NCBI GenBank assembly: GCA_017508425.1
Contig: JAFVYZ010000045.1
Location: 1-64,000, forward strand
DNA from: Clostridia bacterium
GTDB lineage: Bacteria > Bacillota > Clostridia > Oscillospirales > CAG-272
Direction: 5' to 3'
DNA length: 64,000 nt
A program made the translations under genes and the position numbers. Below the pieces are notes generated by a model. It did not search any database and had not been told where the DNA came from. It saw only the letters and a list, made by a program, of their open reading frames with translations. Every line of letters starts with the position of its first letter. Positions within the stretch are counted from its first letter, which is position 1. This document shows, one piece after another, positions 53,449 through 61,073 of the stretch.

Positions 53449-53874
53449 TTATTGCAAATTATCCACAATTCTATGGGTGTAGGCCAGAAGCGCGTCCTTT
53501 TCTTCGGGCTTGATCTTATCAAGGAAGGAAAGGAAGCCGCATTTTACGTAATGTACCTCCTCAGCCACGTTGGTGCCGGCCTCGGCAAGAATGGCCTTCA
53601 TGCGGTTGGCGGCAGCCTCGTTACCGTCGATCACCAATGCTACGTTTTGTGCACGTGCCTTGGTCAGCTCACGGCAGAACAGACGCAGCTGATCCTCGGG
53701 CTCGCCCTTGAGAGAGAGCATCAGAATAACCAAACGCTCGTTGTTGCAGGAATAAGCAGGGGGGATCTTGTCAACCGCGTTGATCGCAAGATCATATTCT
53801 GCTTTGATCAGATTTGCCATGTCGGCAATTTTTTGCTTATTAGATGCGTAAAGTACACGCATTTTGATCGCCAT
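53449..53874 (-). CDS. Small alpha/beta protein, flavodoxin-like fold suspected
   Basis: A 141-residue protein with alternating predicted strands and helices (MRVLYASNKQKIADMANLIK; RLVILMLSLKG; NVALVIDGNEAAANRMKAILAEAG; VHYVKCGFLSF), which recalls flavodoxin-like folds, although a clear phosphate-binding T-x-T-G-N-T loop is absent. The LYASNKQKIADM segment occupies its place. Function is not recognised. It has its own promoter (53922) and terminator, and ATG 53874 has TTGGAGG upstream. Confidence 0.7.
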   Translation of the reverse strand: MAIKMRVLYASNKQKIADMANLIKAEYDLAINAVDKIPPAYSCNNERLVILMLSLKGEPEDQLRLFCRELTKARAQNVALVIDGNEAAANRMKAILAEAGTNVAEEVHYVKCGFLSFLDKIKPEEKDALLAYTHRIVDNLQ

Positions 53875-53921
53875 AATAACCTCCAAAAATAACAAAAATA
53901 ATGTAAATTTTGCTTTAAAAT

Positions 53922-53950
53922 AGTATAACATATCAGGGCCAAAATGGCAA
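53922..53950 (-). promoter_or_regulatory. Sigma-A-type promoter of the 53449-53874 gene
   Basis: Minus strand TTGCCA (53945-53950), 17-bp spacer, TATACT (53922-53927), about 48 bp before the start. Confidence 0.7.
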
Positions 53951-54051
53951 ATGTTTTTACGAAAAAGCCCCAAAAATCGTTTATTTTTACAGTTTGCCGC
54001 TTGCTTTTTTGGTGATAATTACGAGTTTTTGAAACACAAAGGTGCGTAAGG

Positions 54052-54077
54052 TAAATTGTTGAGCACTCAACAATTTA
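54052..54077. repeat. 26-bp perfect palindrome
   Basis: TAAATTGTTGAG and CTCAACAATTTA flank a central CA. The size and symmetry would suit an operator for a dimeric repressor. No regulator gene is adjacent and it is 170 bp upstream of the small minus-strand gene. Confidence 0.6.
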
Positions 54078-54231
54078 TTTATGATTAAAAAAGTCGTGAG
54101 CAAGCATTTGTCAAGCGTGGCCTGTTATATTTCGTTTTTCACCAATCAGCAACTTGTCCGCTTGCGCTAAAAATTTCAATCGCAACCGCAAGATACCGCT
54201 TTTTATGAAGTAGCGTATTCTTAAAAAACAG

Positions 54232-54291
54232 GCGTTAAAAATTTTTGTCAAAAACGACGTAGGGTATAACCGCCGTAAAAATTTTTAACGC
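54232..54291. repeat. Inverted repeat with AAAAATTTTT cores
   Basis: GCGTTAAAAATTTTT (54232-54246) and its exact inverse complement (54277-54291) are separated by 30 bp. A third, direct copy of 14 bp is at 54377-54390. The A/T tracts would bend DNA. Confidence 0.6.
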
Positions 54292-54626
54292 GGGTTTTAA
54301 AGCAAAAGTCAAAAAATTGCAAAATTTAAAAAAGAGCACTCAAAAAAATATCCGCCATAGGGGTGTAGGTCGTTGACGTTAAAAATTTTTAGAGCACGGT
54401 AGATGTGTTAACAGCGGAGGTTCCGGAATTAACGCCCAAAAAAGCAATAAAAGAAAATGAACAAAAAATAGATTTCAATTTACCAAGTAATCAAAGCATT
54501 GTAAAAAAACAAAGGCATAAACACAAGATCCCAATATCATGGAACCTAAAACCGCACAGGATTCACAAAAGTCCCAAAGCCCAAGAAATTGAGAAAAACC
54601 CTATATCAAGGCCTTTTTCATTCCCT

Positions 54627-54658
54627 TTTTTATACAAAACTTGACTTTTGTATAAAAA
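54627..54658. repeat. 13-bp AT-rich stem
   Basis: TTTTTATACAAAA (54627-54639) and its exact inverse complement (54646-54658) enclose the loop CTTGAC. The flanks are T-rich and A-rich, so it might be a weak terminator; no gene ends beside it. Confidence 0.45.
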
Positions 54659-54731
54659 TAAGTGTTACGAAATAGGAGCCTTGCTTTTAAACTTAGTGTT
54701 TCCCTGGCCCGGGTGCATACGGCATTTTAAT

Positions 54732-54788
54732 AAAAAACCAAAAGGATACCGCTTCTTGCTTACCAACACAAGCACCTTATCCTTTTGG
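54732..54788 (-). terminator. Terminator after spoIIID
   Basis: On the minus strand CCAAAAGGATA and TATCCTTTTGG pair around a 29-nt loop that can itself form a small TGCTT/AAGCA stem; TTTTTT follows immediately. It starts 13 bp after the spoIIID stop. Confidence 0.65.
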
Positions 54789-54800
54789 CTTTTCGGAAAA

Positions 54801-55070
54801 TTATTCGTTTGGGATTGCTTTTTGATATTTCCTTCGTGTCGCTTCTCCGCCGCGCAAATGGCGTTCGTCCTTGTTTTCCTGCAAAATCTTACCAACTTCA
54901 TAATACAAGCCGGCGTTTTGAATACGCAGATCCTTTGTAACATCCTTATGTACCGTGCTTTTGCTGATGCCAAAGTGTGCAGCGGCACTACGTACCGTCG
55001 CGTGATGCTTCAAAATATATTTACCCAGCATTTCACATCGAGTACCGAAAAGCGGATCAAAATTTTGCAT
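54801..55070 (-). CDS. spoIIID: Stage III sporulation transcriptional regulator SpoIIID
   Basis: An 89-residue SpoIIID, the small DNA-binding protein that retunes the sigma-E regulon in the mother cell. The helix-turn-helix reads ATVRSAAAHFGISKSTVHKD (residues 24-43), and the C-terminal signature HLRGGEATRRKYQ is diagnostic. The ribosome-binding site (AGAAGA) is weak. Sigma-E control is expected from the family; upstream on the minus strand CATAAGAT fits the sigma-E -10 form CATAnnnT but I see no good -35. In many species it adjoins mreB-like or spoIIQ-like genes; here it stands alone. Confidence 0.93.
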   Translation of the reverse strand: MQNFDPLFGTRCEMLGKYILKHHATVRSAAAHFGISKSTVHKDVTKDLRIQNAGLYYEVGKILQENKDERHLRGGEATRRKYQKAIPNE

Positions 55071-55087
55071 AATTCTTCTCTTCTCTG

Positions 55088-55116
55088 TTGAAATTTTGTC
55101 GGATTTTTGCTATACT
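55088..55116 (+). promoter_or_regulatory. Sigma-A-type promoter of the TrmH-family gene
   Basis: TTGAAA (55088-55093), 17-bp spacer, TATACT (55111-55116), about 44 bp before the start at 55160. Confidence 0.7.
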
Positions 55117-55159
55117 ATCTTATGCACGAAGTATTGACGAAAGAACAAAGGACTGCAAG

Positions 55160-55933
55160 ATGATAAAAGAAGATATAAAATTTGAAAATTCTACGATTTT
55201 CGAGGGGATGACTTCAATTTCGGCACTGCTTTCGGCACGTGAGGCAGGGACAAACGATCGCCCGATCCTTGAAATTCGTTATGATCGCCAAAAAAAGGCA
55301 AAAAAAGCACGTGAGATCGCATTTTTAACGGCCAAATGCAAGGAGCTGGGTGTTCCGCTTTGTGAAACCACGGCTGAGGAGCTTGACGGACTTTGCGTCG
55401 GCAAGACTCACGGTGGCATTATTGCCGTTTGCGGTGCGCGCACGCTTCCCTTGCCCACGGCCGAGCTTCTCCCAAAAAACGGTTTTCTTTGCTTGCTTGA
55501 GGGCATTGAAGACCCTTATAATTTCGGGTATGCGGTGCGTTCTCTTTACGCCGCCGGGTGCGATGCCGTTTTGGTTGGAGAGCGAAATTGGATGAACGCG
55601 GCGGGTGTTGTAGCACGCGCCTCAGCCGGCACCTCGGAGCTCCTACCCGTTTTCAGTGGCAATCCCGAAGAAACCGTAAAAATTGCCAAAGCGCTTGGCT
55701 ATACCGTCATTTGTGCGGGCATCCGAAATTCAGTTTCCTATACCGACTCCGCGCTCCGTAAGCCCTTGCTGTTGGTGGTGGGCGGCGAAAAGCGCGGCGT
55801 ATCGGCCGGGGTGTTGGCGCTTTGTGACGAGGTCGTGCGTATTGACTACGGCAGAAGCTTCCGCGGCTCACTTTCCACCGCTGCAGCGGTGGCCGTGCTC
55901 GGATTTGAAATTTTGAAGAAAAACCAAGAATAA
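55160..55933 (+). CDS. TrmH/SpoU family RNA 2'-O-methyltransferase
   Basis: A 257-residue SPOUT methyltransferase. The three SpoU motifs are CLLEGIEDPYNFGYAVRSLY, LLVVGGEKRGVSAGVL and IDYGRSFRGSLSTAAAVAVLGFE. The N-terminal 100 residues have the substrate-binding L30e-like layout (LEIRYDRQKKAKK; CETTAEELDGLCVGKTHGGI). It may be RlmB-like or act on a tRNA; the target cannot be told. In motif 3 the usual N (SLNVS) is T (SLSTA), a variation worth noting. ATG 55160 has AAAGGA upstream. Confidence 0.85.
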   Translation: MIKEDIKFENSTIFEGMTSISALLSAREAGTNDRPILEIRYDRQKKAKKAREIAFLTAKCKELGVPLCETTAEELDGLCVGKTHGGIIAVCGARTLPLPTAELLPKNGFLCLLEGIEDPYNFGYAVRSLYAAGCDAVLVGERNWMNAAGVVARASAGTSELLPVFSGNPEETVKIAKALGYTVICAGIRNSVSYTDSALRKPLLLVVGGEKRGVSAGVLALCDEVVRIDYGRSFRGSLSTAAAVAVLGFEILKKNQE

Positions 55934-55998
55934 GACTAAATTTACAACAAAATAGACCATTATTTCTTATTTTAGGCATAGAAAATTTCATTTTACTG

Positions 55999-56027
55999 TT
56001 GCAACCATCGCTTGTTTTTGATATAAT
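55999..56027 (+). promoter_or_regulatory. Sigma-A-type promoter of purA
   Basis: TTGCAA (55999-56004), 17-bp spacer, perfect TATAAT (56022-56027), 33 bp before purA. The short leader excludes a purine riboswitch. Confidence 0.75.
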
Positions 56028-56059
56028 ATTGGTTGGTAAAAAATTAGGGAGGTAGCTTT

Positions 56060-57334
56060 ATGCTTACATCTATTGTTGGTATTAACTGGGGTGACGAAGG
56101 CAAGGGCCGCATGGTTGACCTTCTTTCCGAGCAGCAGGACATCGTCGTTCGTTATCAGGGTGGCAACAACGCAGGCCACACCGTCATCAACGAGCGCGGC
56201 AAGTTTATTCTCAACCTTCTGCCCTCGGGCATTCTTCGTCCCGACGTGGTTTGCGTGATGGGCAACGGTATGGCGATCGACCTCGCACACCTTGAAAAAG
56301 AGAGTGCAAAGCTCATCGAGGCGGGCGTTGAGGTTTCCCCCCGCAACCTGAAGATCAGTGACCGTGCGATCCTCACACTTCCCTATCACGTGCAGCTCGA
56401 CTGCCTTGAAGAGGAGCGTTTGGCCGGTGAAAAGTACGGCTCTACCCGTCGCGGCATCGCGCCCGTTTACGGCGACAAATATATGAAAAAGGCCATTCGC
56501 GCAGGCGACCTGCTCGATCTTGACTACCTGGCAAAGCGCCTGAAGGGCGTTGTCGCCTACAAGTCTCTCATGATCGAGGGCGTTTACAAGGCAGAGCCCC
56601 TTAACTATGACGAGCTCTTTGCTTGGCTGAAGAAATACGCCGATATGTACAAGGATTACATCATTGACACCGGCATTTACCTCACTGAGGCCGTGAAGGC
56701 CGGCAAGCGCATCATGTTTGAGGCGCAGCTCGGCGCCCTTCGTGACATTGATTTCGGCATTTACCCCTACACCTCCTCTTCCTCCACCATTGCGGCTTAC
56801 GCGCCCATTGGCGCGGGCATTCCCGGTGTGAAGCTTGATGAGGTTTACGGTGTAATGAAGGCTTATTCCACCTGCGTGGGTGAGGGCCCCTTCACCTGCG
56901 AGTGGTTCGGTGAGGAAGCTGAGGAGCTTCGCGCCGCCGGCGGTGAGTACGGTGCCGCTACGGGCCGTCCCCGTCGCGTGGGTCCGTTTGATGTGGTTGC
57001 TTCCCGCTACGGCTGCCGCGTACAGGGTGCGGACTACATTGCTCTGACCAAGACCGATATTCTTTCTTATATGAAGAAAATCCCGATCTGCGTTGCCTAC
57101 GACGTAAACGGCAAGCGCGTGACCGAGTTCCCCACCGGCGAGGCTCTTAATATCGCAAAGCCTATTTACGAGTATGTTGACGGCTGGAACTGCGATATTT
57201 CGGGTTGCCGCACCATTGAGGATATGCCGAAGGAGCTCATCGCTTACGTTAAGAAGATCGAGGAGCTGGTTGATTGCAAGATCAAGTACGTATCGGTCGG
57301 CGCTGAGCGCGAGGCCTACGTGCAGATGTTTTAA
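56060..57334 (+). CDS. purA: Adenylosuccinate synthetase
   Basis: A 424-residue enzyme joining IMP and aspartate with GTP in AMP synthesis. The N-terminal GTP/IMP motif is GINWGDEGKGRMVD (the usual Gln of Q-W-G-D is Asn), followed by GGNNAGHTV with the catalytic His, GSTRRGIAPVYGDK and TGRPRRVGPFD. It is monocistronic, with promoter and terminator, and has AGGGAGG upstream. Confidence 0.96.
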   Translation: MLTSIVGINWGDEGKGRMVDLLSEQQDIVVRYQGGNNAGHTVINERGKFILNLLPSGILRPDVVCVMGNGMAIDLAHLEKESAKLIEAGVEVSPRNLKISDRAILTLPYHVQLDCLEEERLAGEKYGSTRRGIAPVYGDKYMKKAIRAGDLLDLDYLAKRLKGVVAYKSLMIEGVYKAEPLNYDELFAWLKKYADMYKDYIIDTGIYLTEAVKAGKRIMFEAQLGALRDIDFGIYPYTSSSSTIAAYAPIGAGIPGVKLDEVYGVMKAYSTCVGEGPFTCEWFGEEAEELRAAGGEYGAATGRPRRVGPFDVVASRYGCRVQGADYIALTKTDILSYMKKIPICVAYDVNGKRVTEFPTGEALNIAKPIYEYVDGWNCDISGCRTIEDMPKELIAYVKKIEELVDCKIKYVSVGAEREAYVQMF

Positions 57335-57348
57335 GTAACAGAATAAAT

Positions 57349-57385
57349 TATCCCCCCTTACCGTTTGGTGAGGGGGGATATTTAT
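57349..57385. terminator. Bidirectional terminator between purA and the lipoprotein gene
   Basis: TATCCCCCCTTACC pairs with GGTGAGGGGGGATA (one wobble) around GTTT, followed by TTTATTTG on the plus strand and A/T-rich sequence on the other. Confidence 0.8.
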
Positions 57386-57404
57386 TTGTAACTTTAACTG
57401 AAAT

Positions 57405-59969
57405 TTACCAAGGAGTAGGCACACCGTCAACCCAGCGCCAATAGTTGCCCGTGGCGGTAGGCTGCTCGGCGGAATAGTAATAGCGGGTGGCAGAGGTTAA
57501 GGAACCGTTGTTGTAACCCAAATCTATACCGGACCATTCATTTGCCGTCCCCTTGTAATATACACTTCCGAGATTGCTGCAATCATAGAACGCATACTCG
57601 CCGATGCTCGTGACGCTCGCGGGAATCGTGATCGACTTAAGGCTATTGCAATCATCGAAAGCCTGTGCGCCGATGCTAATGACGCTATCTGGGATCGTGA
57701 AGGATACAAGATGGTCTTTCCAAGCAAACGCACAAGCAGCGATGCCTACGGTATTAGCGCGCAAATGAACCGATGTTACATTCTGATCAGAATCAACTGC
57801 CCATTTATCCACGTAAGATACACCGTTCTCTTTTTGAAGAATACCCGTGCAATCATAGAACACAAATTCGGCGATGCTGGTGACGCTATCGGGAATCACG
57901 ATGGATGTGAGCCCTTTGCAATTACCGAACGCATAAGAGCCGATGCTGGTGACGCTATTAGGAATCACGATGGACTTGAGGCCAGTGCAACCCTCGAACG
58001 TCTGCTCATAGATATGGGTGACCTTATTGGGAATCACGATGGATGTGAGCCCCGTGCAATCCCGGAACGCACTTCCGCCGATGCGGGTGACGCTCGCGGG
58101 GATCGTTATCGACGTGAGGCTGCCGCAACCCTCGAACGCAGAAGAGCCGATGCTCGTCAGCTGGCTGTTCTCACCAAACGTCACAGACGCGAGGTTGCTA
58201 CAACGTTCAAACGCACAATAGCCGATTTCTACGATGCTTGCAGGGACGAAGACCGAAACGATGGTATCGTTATCACAAAACGCCTCCTTACAAATGGCTA
58301 TCACGGGCTTGCCTGCGTAGGTATCGGCAATTATAATTTGGCTAGTTGTGCCCTCATAGCCAATAACAGCAGCAGTGGTACCGTCGGCAGAAAGATCATA
58401 CATAATGCCCTCTCCCCCCGTAATGGCGCGATTGCAAATAGTGCAATAGCCGGTTTTTGTATCAACGGTATGCTCTACCCTCCCCTCGGTTGCATCGCAA
58501 TGTTGACAATCGTACCAATGGTAGGAGCCGTCGTGCGAATAGGTGGTTTTATAGATGTGGGAGACCTTTTCGGTAAGATTGGTGATCTCCACCTTGCCAC
58601 AAGTGGTACAGGTGTTGGTATCATAGCCGACCGCATGACAGGTAGGGGGTGTGGTTACCGTTTCAAAATCATGGTCAGCGGCACTGCCCTGCTTCCATTC
58701 GAGCACGTTGCAGGTAAGGCAGATGCGGTAAAAGAGCCTATTTTCACAATAGACGTTTGCGTTGCCGCTGTAATCCACCCAGTCGGTGCCGAAGGTATGC
58801 TTGTGTGCGGAAAGCAGTGCGGCTACCTGTCTTTCCAGCTCAGCAAATCTTGCCTCGCTTGCAGTTTGCAGATCGGTAATCATGCCGTTGATCGTTGCAA
58901 TTTCACTGTCGTGGTCAGAGGCAAGGATATCGAGCTTATTTTGCAGTTCGGTTTTGGCATCACTGATTGCCTTTTCGTTGGCGGCGATCTTGCTGTTGAT
59001 CTCCGCTACGGCGGTATTGTATGTAGCGGTTAATTCGTCAAGCTCTGCCTTAGTTGCATCTGCCTTTTCGGTCAGTGCGGCAAGCTCCTCTTTGTGCTTG
59101 TCACCCAGTGCATTGATCGCCGCTTCGTTTGCCGTATCGGCAGTTTTCAGTGCTTCAAGGTCAGTCGCATATTTTGCCTCAAGCGCATCCAAGTCTGCTT
59201 GGGTGGCATCTGCCTTTACGGTGAGTGCATCAAGCTCCTCTTTGTGCTTATCGCCCAGTGCCTTGATCGCGGCTTCGTTATCCTTATCCGCCTTTTGCAG
59301 TGCTTCAAGGTCGGTTGCGTATTTCGTTTCAAGTGCATCGAGCTCTGCTTGGGTGGCATCTGCCTTTGCGGTCAGTGCATCAAGCTCCTGTTGGTGCTTA
59401 TCGCCCAGTGCTTTGATCGCGGCATCGTTTGCCGTGTCGGCGGCTTGCAGGGCGGCAAGGTCGGTGGCGTACTGTGCTTCAAGCGCATCTAAGTCTGCTT
59501 GGGTAGCATCTGCCTTTGCGGTGAGTGCATCAAGCTCCTCTTTGTGCTTGTCGCCCAGTGCTTTGATCGCCGCATCGTTTGCCGTGTCAGCCGCTTGCAG
59601 GGCTGCAAGGTCGGTGGCATACTGTGCTTCAAGCAAATCCAAGTCTGCCTGCGTTGCCGTGTTTGCAGCAGTTAAAGCTGCCACAGCCTCGGCATGGGCG
59701 GCGGTCAGTGCATCATATTCCACCTTGTGCGCCACGTTTGCCGCTTCCAGCTCGGCAATTTTGGCGGTATAGGCATCGTTTAGTGCCTTGATTGCTGCCT
59801 CGTTGGCGGCAATTTTTTCACTGAGTGCCGTTTCCAGTGTTTGTAACAGTGCTTCGGTATCCGTTTTGGTGTGGTAATTCTCTTCTTCCATGCATGCGGT
59901 AAAGCCTACCGTTATTGCCATGGAAAGCAGTACCAGCAAAAGGACTGTTAACATTCTTTTTGCTGTCAT
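57405..59969 (-). CDS. BspA-type LRR surface lipoprotein with 50-residue coiled-coil repeats
   Basis: An 854-residue predicted lipoprotein. The signal peptide (MTAKRMLTVLLLVLLSM) ends in FTAC with lipidated Cys26. Residues 96-295 are four 50-residue near-identical repeats (core DALEAQYATDLAALQAADTA, IKALGDKHKEEL) within a coiled coil that runs to about residue 385. A linker with CxxC pairs at 417-420, 454-457, 488-491 and 509-512 may bind metal. From about 553 to 835 there are tandem BspA/LRR_5 repeats (AFEGCGSLTSITIPASVTRI). Such proteins usually mediate adhesion; a stalk carrying an LRR head is the likely architecture. ATG 59969 has AGGAGG upstream and an attenuator-like leader. Confidence 0.85.
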   Translation of the reverse strand: MTAKRMLTVLLLVLLSMAITVGFTACMEEENYHTKTDTEALLQTLETALSEKIAANEAAIKALNDAYTAKIAELEAANVAHKVEYDALTAAHAEAVAALTAANTATQADLDLLEAQYATDLAALQAADTANDAAIKALGDKHKEELDALTAKADATQADLDALEAQYATDLAALQAADTANDAAIKALGDKHQQELDALTAKADATQAELDALETKYATDLEALQKADKDNEAAIKALGDKHKEELDALTVKADATQADLDALEAKYATDLEALKTADTANEAAINALGDKHKEELAALTEKADATKAELDELTATYNTAVAEINSKIAANEKAISDAKTELQNKLDILASDHDSEIATINGMITDLQTASEARFAELERQVAALLSAHKHTFGTDWVDYSGNANVYCENRLFYRICLTCNVLEWKQGSAADHDFETVTTPPTCHAVGYDTNTCTTCGKVEITNLTEKVSHIYKTTYSHDGSYHWYDCQHCDATEGRVEHTVDTKTGYCTICNRAITGGEGIMYDLSADGTTAAVIGYEGTTSQIIIADTYAGKPVIAICKEAFCDNDTIVSVFVPASIVEIGYCAFERCSNLASVTFGENSQLTSIGSSAFEGCGSLTSITIPASVTRIGGSAFRDCTGLTSIVIPNKVTHIYEQTFEGCTGLKSIVIPNSVTSIGSYAFGNCKGLTSIVIPDSVTSIAEFVFYDCTGILQKENGVSYVDKWAVDSDQNVTSVHLRANTVGIAACAFAWKDHLVSFTIPDSVISIGAQAFDDCNSLKSITIPASVTSIGEYAFYDCSNLGSVYYKGTANEWSGIDLGYNNGSLTSATRYYYSAEQPTATGNYWRWVDGVPTPW
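59085..59684 (-). repeat. Four 150-bp tandem repeats in the lipoprotein gene
   Basis: These encode the 50-residue coiled-coil units, followed by a degenerate fifth unit to about 58980. High identity between copies makes the region prone to unequal recombination, and it may be collapsed or expanded in assemblies. Confidence 0.8.
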
Positions 59970-59989
59970 GTCTTTTTCCCTCCTAAAAT

Positions 59990-60018
59990 AAAAAAAGTGC
60001 GCAACCGAAGCTACGCAC
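59990..60018 (-). terminator. Leader terminator (attenuator) just upstream of the lipoprotein RBS
   Basis: In the RNA, GUGCGUAGC pairs with GUUGCGCAC (two G-U wobbles) around a UUCG tetraloop, followed by seven U. It ends about ten bases before the AGGAGG site of the lipoprotein. A terminator at this position implies conditional readthrough. Confidence 0.7.
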
Positions 60019-60041
60019 CGAAAAATGCAGCTCCGATTGTC

Positions 60042-60146
60042 GCCAAACAATTACTGACACTCACAACAAGTATGCAGAAAAGAGCATGCATTTTTACCAT
60101 AATAAAAATGCACACTTGTCGTGAAAAATATTCGTAATTGTTTGGC
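60042..60146 (-). ncRNA. Structured 5' leader of the lipoprotein mRNA, class unknown
   Basis: Three nested stems: P1 GCCAAACAATTAC (60042-60054) with 60134-60146; P2 60061-60071 with 60114-60124, complete only if one G-U wobble in minus-strand RNA is allowed; P3 TGCATTTTTA (60087-60096) with 60103-60112. The predicted transcription start (about 60147) coincides with the base of P1. Sequence 60021-60033 could also pair with 60082-60095, competing with P3. It matches no riboswitch class I know. Confidence 0.6.
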
Positions 60147-60153
60147 AATTTTT

Positions 60154-60182
60154 ATTGTAGCACACACGCGCGTGTTTGTAAA
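60154..60182 (-). promoter_or_regulatory. Sigma-A-type promoter of the lipoprotein, with an internal palindrome
   Basis: Minus strand TTTACA (60177-60182), 17-bp spacer, TACAAT (60154-60159). The spacer contains the 12-bp palindrome ACACGCGCGTGT (60164-60175), a possible repressor site. Confidence 0.65.
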
Positions 60183-60196
60183 GAGTTTTTTATAGC

Positions 60197-60228
60197 AAAA
60201 AATCCCTGCGCTTTAGCGCAGGGATTTT
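60197..60228 (-). terminator. Terminator after rhaD
   Basis: AAAATCCCTGCGC and its exact inverse complement flank TTTA; on the minus strand six T follow. It starts 16 bp after the rhaD stop and separates it from the lipoprotein promoter. Confidence 0.85.
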
Positions 60229-60244
60229 ACTGTATATTGTGTTA

Positions 60245-61072
60245 TCAATCGTCAAGAAACTCCTCGCGGAGTGTGACGCCAAAGTCACGTGCGATGGCGC
60301 GAAGGTTTGCATCCGTGATCGTTTGCAGGATTTTGCCGCCGCCTGCAGACATGGCGAGATTGTAGATCTCTGCCGCCTTTTCGATGGTGTGCATCAAACC
60401 AAAGGTGATATCAAGGTCGGGTCCCGAGCAAAAGAGTCCGTGATGCGCCCATACAACCGCTTCAAACTCCTCCATTTGCTTGGAGGTGGCAAGTGCGATC
60501 TCGGCGCCCCCCGGCACCATCCACTCTACCATACCGACACCACCCGGGAAAACAACAGGACATTCGGTCGCCGACTGCCAAAGTGCGCGGGTAAATGCCT
60601 TGGCGGTCAGGGGGGTGGTATAGGTCATGGCAATGATATTGGCGGGGTGTGCGTGGTAAATGACACGGCAAGCGCCGTTCGTTGCCTTGACGCGCACGGC
60701 GTGGTTCATAAAGTGGCTCGGGAACTCGCTCGTGGGGCGCGCACCGTCTTCAAGCCCCCAAACGATGCGCCAGGCGCTTCCCTCTTTGTTGATCTCCACA
60801 ATGCCAATGGAATGCGCGGGGTCAAGCATCACGTTGCGGAAAAACTTACCGCTGCCCGTGGTGAGGAAATACTCCCCACCGAGATGCGCCGCCGACACGC
60901 CCATTTCGTTCCACTCGCGGGGCTCGTTAAAGTAGGGGCGGCAAAGGGCTACATCCTCCTCGGTCATGCGATAGGTGAGGTTGCCGCCGTTTCTCTCGTG
61001 CCAGCCCTGCTCCCAGCCGTCGTTGCAGGCTCTAATATAATCCTTTACGATTTTAATATCTAAAATGCTCAT
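60245..61072 (-). CDS. rhaD: Rhamnulose-1-phosphate aldolase
   Basis: A 275-residue class II aldolase cleaving L-rhamnulose-1-phosphate to DHAP and lactaldehyde. Zinc ligands are in VIYHAHPANI and in WAHHGLF; GGNLTYRM and TGSGKFFRN bind phosphate. It follows rhaA by one base. ATG 61072 (MSILDIKIVKD) has GAGAGGA upstream. Confidence 0.94.
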   Translation of the reverse strand: MSILDIKIVKDYIRACNDGWEQGWHERNGGNLTYRMTEEDVALCRPYFNEPREWNEMGVSAAHLGGEYFLTTGSGKFFRNVMLDPAHSIGIVEINKEGSAWRIVWGLEDGARPTSEFPSHFMNHAVRVKATNGACRVIYHAHPANIIAMTYTTPLTAKAFTRALWQSATECPVVFPGGVGMVEWMVPGGAEIALATSKQMEEFEAVVWAHHGLFCSGPDLDITFGLMHTIEKAAEIYNLAMSAGGGKILQTITDANLRAIARDFGVTLREEFLDD

Positions 61073-61073
61073 T

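Larger units (their letters stand above)
53875..54800. other. AT-rich 0.9-kb region without a convincing gene
   Basis: Apart from the promoter at 53922-53950 and the terminator of spoIIID at 54732-54788, I see no credible gene. It holds a 26-bp palindrome (54052-54077), a 15-bp inverted repeat (54232-54246 with 54277-54291) built on AAAAATTTTT with a third copy at 54377-54390, two copies of GAGCACTCAA (54061, 54334), and a 13-bp stem at 54627-54658. A GTG-initiated ORF at 54405-54644 (79 codons, Lys-rich) has no ribosome-binding site and different codon use, so I leave it uncalled. Confidence 0.6.

Noticed and set aside
53459-53467. Perfect DnaA box TTATCCACA suggesting an origin
   Set aside because: It is a single box inside the end of a coding sequence, with no cluster and no dnaA or dnaN nearby.
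54648-55091. 147-codon frame opposite spoIIID
   Set aside because: SpoIIID motifs are unmistakable on the minus strand; the opposite frame has no start signals.
55988-57430. 480-codon frame opposite purA
   Set aside because: It mirrors purA, which has full family motifs, promoter and terminator; the antisense protein has no recognisable features.
57711-59772. Long plus-strand frames opposite the lipoprotein gene, including a Ser/Ala-rich repeat frame
   Set aside because: The repeats simply reflect the coiled-coil repeats on the other strand; no start signals.
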